DNA of 9,736 nt from DASROJ01 sp035646975 (GTDB lineage Bacteria > Acidobacteriota > Polarisedimenticolia > JACPZX01 > DASXTC01): the NCBI GenBank assembly GCA_035646975.1, contig DASROJ010000336.1, forward strand, positions 1-9,736. Direction: 5' to 3'. Position 1 is the first letter of the stretch. Each line of letters begins with the position of its first letter. A program made the translations under genes and the position numbers. The notes beneath the pieces were generated by a model. The model saw only the letters and a program-made list of their open reading frames with translations. It did not search any database and was not told where the DNA came from. Positions 7,747 to 9,736 of the stretch are shown piece after piece.

Positions 7747-7768
7747 ATGTAATCTGCCCTCCAGGAAG

Positions 7769-7778
7769 AAGGAGGTGA
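7769..7778 (+). promoter_or_regulatory. Near-ideal ribosome binding site of the Cys-rich small ORF
   Basis: AAGGAGGTGA is fully complementary to the usual 3' end of bacterial 16S rRNA. The GGAGGT core (7771-7776) lies six bases before ATG 7783. This is the best Shine-Dalgarno sequence in the window and strongly supports translation of the short frame that follows. Confidence 0.85.
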
Positions 7779-7782
7779 CACG

Positions 7783-7923
7783 ATGACCTGCTCAGCTTGC
7801 GGCAGTGCGAAGTGCGATTGTGACAAGGGAGGCCGGTGCACCTGCGCGAAGAACTGCGAGTGCTCGAGCGGCCAGCCTTCGGTCAAGTCGGCGCAGTTAC
7901 CCCCGACGAATCCGGACCTGTGA
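7783..7923 (+). CDS. Small Cys-rich metallothionein-like protein (46 aa)
   Basis: The frame ATG 7783 to TGA 7921-7923 encodes 46 residues. Eight cysteines fall in the first 27 residues at 3, 6, 11, 13, 19, 21, 25 and 27, giving one CxxC and three CxC pairs separated by Lys, Asp, Gly and Asn. There is no histidine and no aromatic residue; the last 17 residues are Cys-free and Pro/Ser-rich. This is the composition of a metal-thiolate protein that would bind soft ions such as Cu(I), Zn or Cd in the cytoplasm. It lacks the longer zinc-finger-like fold and the His ligands of the cyanobacterial SmtA type, and looks more like short CxC-rich metallothioneins. A near-perfect ribosome binding site precedes it and a strong GC hairpin follows. 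It is its own transcription unit or loosely linked to hflC, 137 bp upstream. The metal and the exact family are inferred, not shown. Confidence 0.8.
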   Translation: MTCSACGSAKCDCDKGGRCTCAKNCECSSGQPSVKSAQLPPTNPDL

Positions 7924-7928
7924 ATGGA

Positions 7929-7952
7929 CGCGGGGCGCCGGCACGCCCCGCG
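7929..7952 (+). terminator. GC-rich hairpin after the metallothionein-like gene, probable terminator
   Basis: A perfect 9-bp stem, CGCGGGGCG (7929-7937) with CGCCCCGCG (7944-7952), closes a 6-base loop CCGGCA five bases after the stop codon. It is followed by GTTTCC and, slightly later, CTTTTCC, so the T-tract is weak. It may terminate transcription inefficiently or protect the 3' end of the short mRNA. Confidence 0.5.
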
Positions 7953-8007
7953 GTTTCCGCACGCTTTTCCGTTTGACAAGCTCGCCGACCGGAGAGAGCA
8001 TGCGTGG

Positions 8008-8295
8008 ATGCTCTTCATGATCGTCGAGCGGTACAGGAACAGCGACGCCGTGCCGGTGTATCGCCGTTTTCGGGACCGTGGGCGGCTCGCACCGGATGGT
8101 CTGACCTATGTGTCGAGCTGGGTCGACACCCGGCTGGAACGCTGCTATCAGTTGATGGAGACCGACGACGCGACCCTGATCGATCGCTGGATCGCCAGCT
8201 GGGATGACCTCGTCGAGTTCGAGGTGGTGCCGGTCATCACATCGCGGGAAGCGGCCGAGAAGATCGCCCCTCTGCTGGACGGGCGCGATCGCTGA
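8008..8295 (+). CDS. DUF3303-family small protein
   Basis: The 95-residue soluble protein matches the DUF3303 pattern over its full length: MLFMIVERYRN at the start, then AVPVYRRFRDRGR, PDGLTYVSSWVD, CYQLMETDD, and a C-terminal DDLVEFEVVPVITSREAAEKI. The family is widespread, small and without a known activity; its alpha/beta dimeric-barrel-like appearance is an impression only. ATG 8008 is preferred because the family begins with this MLFM sequence and GGAGAGAG lies at 7991-7998; the frame is open back to ATG 7924 but that stretch crosses the hairpin after the preceding gene and shows no conserved sequence. The next gene is convergent, its stop 33 nt away. There is no functional link to the neighbours visible. 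Confidence 0.85.
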   Translation: MLFMIVERYRNSDAVPVYRRFRDRGRLAPDGLTYVSSWVDTRLERCYQLMETDDATLIDRWIASWDDLVEFEVVPVITSREAAEKIAPLLDGRDR

Positions 8296-8328
8296 GGCGA
8301 CGCGGACCGCGCCGTCGAACCGCCCTGG

Positions 8329-8613
8329 TTACTTCAGCATCATCCCCAAGGCCGCCAGGGGACGCCGCGCCCCTTTCCGGCTTTCTGCCTCCAGCGAATC
8401 GTAGAGGGTGAGCGCCCGCTTTCCGTCCCGTGTGAGCGTCGCCCCACCGGCCCGACCGCGTGAAGTGGCGACGAGCGGCGCGCGGAAGCATCGATTCATG
8501 GTTTCCACGAGCATCCAGGCCCGCCGATACGACATCCCCATCGCCGCCGCCGCGGCGGAGATCGAGCCCGTCTGCCGGATTGCCGCCAGGAGGTCCCGCT
8601 TGCCCGGCCCCAT
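8329..8613 (-). CDS. One-domain ModE-type winged-helix regulator
   Basis: This 94-residue protein is almost entirely the ModE N-terminal DNA-binding domain. GPGKRDLLAAI (2-12) leads into the helix-turn-helix GSISAAAAAMGMSYRRAW (16-33), then ETMNRCFRAPLV (37-48) and a wing ending in GGATLTRDGKRAL (56-68). In E. coli ModE this domain is followed by two Mop/TOBE domains that bind molybdate; here the protein stops about 26 residues later, so no molybdate sensor is present. The start at 8613 is fixed by AAGGAGGT at 8620-8627, six bases away; the frame is open further upstream to 8751 but without a comparable site. Homologues can begin some 10 residues earlier, so a slightly longer N-terminus is not excluded. 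It is divergent from modA, which supports a role in molybdate-dependent control of that gene and of itself. Confidence 0.87.
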   Translation of the reverse strand: MGPGKRDLLAAIRQTGSISAAAAAMGMSYRRAWMLVETMNRCFRAPLVATSRGRAGGATLTRDGKRALTLYDSLEAESRKGARRPLAALGMMLK

Positions 8614-8619
8614 GGCGAT

Positions 8620-8627
8620 ACCTCCTT
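8620..8627 (-). promoter_or_regulatory. Ribosome binding site of the ModE-like gene
   Basis: On the minus strand AAGGAGGT lies six bases before ATG (8613-8611). It decides the start within a longer open frame. Confidence 0.8.
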
Positions 8628-8663
8628 GCACCGATATTCTCCAGCGTGGTTGAGCCTGCCATC

Positions 8664-8682
8664 GAGGCGGCGATGCCGCCTC
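8664..8682 (-). promoter_or_regulatory. Perfect hairpin in the leader of the ModE-like gene
   Basis: GAGGCGGC (8664-8671) pairs perfectly with GCCGCCTC (8675-8682) around a 3-base loop. If the minus-strand transcript starts near 8694, as the candidate -10 suggests, this 8-bp GC stem sits almost at its 5' end, about 37 bases before the ribosome binding site. It has no T-tract on either strand, so a simple terminator is unlikely; 5' mRNA stabilisation is possible. Confidence 0.45.
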
Positions 8683-8697
8683 ACCGGAGACCTTGAA

Positions 8698-8720
8698 CGT
8701 ATTGTATTTCTTCGTATACG
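8698..8720. promoter_or_regulatory. ModE-box-like inverted repeat in the divergent gap
   Basis: CGTAT (8698-8702) and ATACG (8716-8720) are inverted arms with 13 bases between, 23 bp in all. This resembles the E. coli modA operator, whose arms CGTTAT and ATAACG are 12 bases apart. A perfect 10-bp palindrome TCGTATACGA occupies 8712-8721. The site lies between the candidate modA -35 and -10, and covers a candidate minus-strand -10, the position expected for a repressor controlling both genes. Confidence 0.5.
8701..8706 (-). promoter_or_regulatory. Candidate -10 of the ModE-like gene
   Basis: On the minus strand this reads TACAAT, five of six matches to TATAAT. No good -35 is seen 16-18 bp upstream on that strand. 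It lies inside the ModE-box-like repeat, so self-repression would be expected if it is used. Confidence 0.35.
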
Positions 8721-8769
8721 ATATCGCGGCCTTGGCACGCATCATCTTCATCCTCTCGGCGGGAGAACC

Positions 8770-9552
8770 ATGTCCCTGCGCATTCTAGCAAGTATCGTCG
8801 CCGGCCTCGGCCTGTTGGCATCAGCAGGCATACAGGCGGCCGAGCCGGCGCAGCCGGAGGTCATCCTTTATGCGGCGGCCAGTCTTCGCGATGTGCTGGA
8901 ATCGGTGACCCCCGCCTGCGAACGAGCGACGGGCACGAAACTCGTCGTCAACCTGGGCTCCTCCAACGAGCTGGCGCGCCAGATCGAGGCGGGTAGAAAG
9001 GCGGATGTATTTTTCTCCGCCGACGAAGCCTGGATGGATCGCCTCGAGAAGGCCGGCCTCGTCGAGTTGACAACCCGACGTTCGGTTCTGTCGAACCGGC
9101 TGGTCGTGATTGGCCGAAGGGACGATGCGATCACGGTCAAGGCCCCGGCCGATTTGCTTGCGCCCGCGATCAAGTGGATTGCACTGGCGAATCCCGAAGC
9201 AGTGCCCGCCGGCAAGTACGCAAGGGCATGGCTGGAGACGGCGGGGATATGGGGCGCACTGAGTGATCGAGTCCTTCCCAGCGTGGACGTTCGCGCGGCC
9301 CTGGCTGCGGTGGAAGCCGGCGGCGCTCAGGCGGGGATCGTGTATCGCACGGATGCGAGGATCTCCTCGAAGGTCCGCGTACTTTACGAAGTCTCCGAGA
9401 ACGAGGGGCCGCCCATCTCGTATCCAATTGCCGCGATGAAGGATCGCCCGCATCTCGATGCCGCCATCCGTGTCGCGACATTCCTCGGCGGTCCCGAGGC
9501 GGCTGCCGCCTACGAGAAATTCGGATTCATCGTCAAGACGCAATCACCCTAA
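8770..9552 (+). CDS. modA: ModA, periplasmic molybdate-binding protein of an ABC transporter
   Basis: The 260-residue precursor has a signal peptide of about 23 residues (cleavage probably IQA|AEP). The mature part is a type-II periplasmic binding protein that captures molybdate, and usually tungstate, for the ModB/ModC permease. Residues matching the five E. coli ModA oxyanion ligands can be found: Ser38 (AAASLRD), Ser64/65 (GSSNELARQI), Ala147 (AVPAGKYA), Val174 (DVRAALA) and Tyr192 (GIVYRTDA). KADVFFSAD (78-85) and the C-terminal KFGFIV are also typical. ATG 8770 is preceded by GGGAG at 8761-8765 and puts the signal peptide at the N-terminus; the open frame back to 8626 crosses the promoter region. 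It is divergent from the ModE-like gene. No modB start is visible in the 184 bp downstream. Confidence 0.94.
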   Translation: MSLRILASIVAGLGLLASAGIQAAEPAQPEVILYAAASLRDVLESVTPACERATGTKLVVNLGSSNELARQIEAGRKADVFFSADEAWMDRLEKAGLVELTTRRSVLSNRLVVIGRRDDAITVKAPADLLAPAIKWIALANPEAVPAGKYARAWLETAGIWGALSDRVLPSVDVRAALAAVEAGGAQAGIVYRTDARISSKVRVLYEVSENEGPPISYPIAAMKDRPHLDAAIRVATFLGGPEAAAAYEKFGFIVKTQSP

Positions 9553-9687
9553 TCGGTCTGTCGGCGCGACCTGCTTCGGCAACGGACACGATCGAAAGAT
9601 TCAGCTCGATTTTACGAAGCAGACAGAGAGTCCGTTCGAGCTCGACAACTCGTCGAGCGGAATCGCGACGTCGTGCCCCTGATTGTG
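9553..9687. other. Region after modA without a recognisable gene
   Basis: No supported coding frame was found. An inverted repeat, GCTCGAC (9640-9646) and GTCGAGC (9652-9658) with a 5-base loop, could form a 7-bp hairpin, but it has no T-tract on the plus strand. Short open frames here have no ribosome binding site and no recognisable protein. Confidence 0.5.
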
Positions 9688-9736
9688 TCAGGCAGCGGCA
9701 GGGGTGGGTTGCAGGGCTCTTGCGACCACTTCGCTC
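9688..9736 (-). CDS. Possible C-terminal end of a minus-strand gene (partial, unidentified)
   Basis: On the minus strand a frame entering from the right edge reads 15 residues, SEVVARALQPTPAAA, before TGA (9690-9688). The Ala/Pro-rich ending is plausible for a protein tail in GC-rich DNA, but is too short to identify. If real, the gene would converge on modA and explain why no modB follows. Other frames at this edge are also open, so this is weak. Confidence 0.2.
   Translation of the reverse strand, partial: SEVVARALQPTPAAA

Larger units (their letters stand above)
8693..8722 (+). promoter_or_regulatory. Candidate modA promoter
   Basis: TTGAAC at 8693-8698 (-35, four of six) and TACGAT at 8717-8722 (-10, four of six) are 18 bp apart. 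The start would fall near 8729, giving a leader of about 41 nt before ATG 8770. It lies in the only AT-rich stretch of the divergent gap and is overlapped by the ModE-box-like repeat. Confidence 0.45.

Noticed and set aside
7710..8018. Minus-strand frame opposite the metallothionein-like gene
   Set aside because: No ribosome binding site or recognisable motif; the plus-strand frame has both.
8298..8317. Hairpin between the convergent DUF3303 and ModE-like genes as a bidirectional terminator
   Set aside because: Only five continuous base pairs with a 10-base loop and no T-tract on either side.
8614..8769. Moco (molybdenum cofactor) riboswitch in the modE-modA gap
   Set aside because: The gap holds one short perfect hairpin and a protein-operator-like repeat; the multi-helix architecture of the Moco RNA was not seen.
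1..9736. Mobile element, CRISPR array, tRNA or rRNA
   Set aside because: No transposase or integrase motif, no spaced repeats, and no tRNA cloverleaf or rRNA sequence could be recognised by reading.

Overview
The window is GC-rich throughout, with dense, closely spaced, mostly same-strand genes, strong GGAGG-type ribosome binding sites and GTGA stop/start overlaps. Gene content (HflK/HflC, periplasmic ModA, ModE-type regulator, DHA2 drug exporter, DUF2157 with GDYXXLXY) points to a Gram-negative bacterium, most likely a proteobacterium or a similarly GC-rich environmental lineage. No rRNA or tRNA gene is present to fix the taxonomy, and no transposase, integrase or CRISPR array was seen.

Layout. 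(1) 1-1266: the C-terminal part of a tricorn-core/S41 serine peptidase, cut by the left edge. (2) 1287-2312: a COMT-type SAM-dependent O-methyltransferase. (3) 2342-3978: a membrane protein of the DUF2157 family, overlapping by 4 nt a membrane-anchored GDYXXLXY-domain protein. (4) 4018-5556: a 14-TM-type DHA2/EmrB-like major facilitator exporter. (5) 5676-7645: hflK-hflC, a translationally coupled pair for the SPFH complex that surrounds the FtsH protease; its leader holds three tandem copies of a 9-bp unit. (6) 7783-7923: a 46-residue protein with eight cysteines in its first 27 residues, metallothionein-like, followed by a strong GC hairpin. (7) 8008-8295: a small DUF3303 protein. (8) 8329-8613 on the minus strand: a one-domain ModE-type winged-helix regulator, divergent from (9) modA, 8770-9552, the periplasmic molybdate-binding protein. 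(10) 9553-9736: no convincing complete gene; possibly the tail of a minus-strand gene entering from the right.

How the parts fit. Regions 1-3 read in one direction with short gaps and may be one transcript, although their functions do not form a known pathway. hflK and hflC form a membrane protein quality-control unit. The modE-like/modA pair is a small molybdate locus: the 156-bp divergent gap contains a ModE-box-like inverted repeat overlapping candidate promoters for both directions, so one repressor could control both. No modB or modC is visible in the 184 bp after modA.

Most notable: the very short Cys-rich metallothionein-like gene with a near-perfect Shine-Dalgarno sequence, and the divergent molybdate control region with a regulator lacking the molybdate-binding domain.
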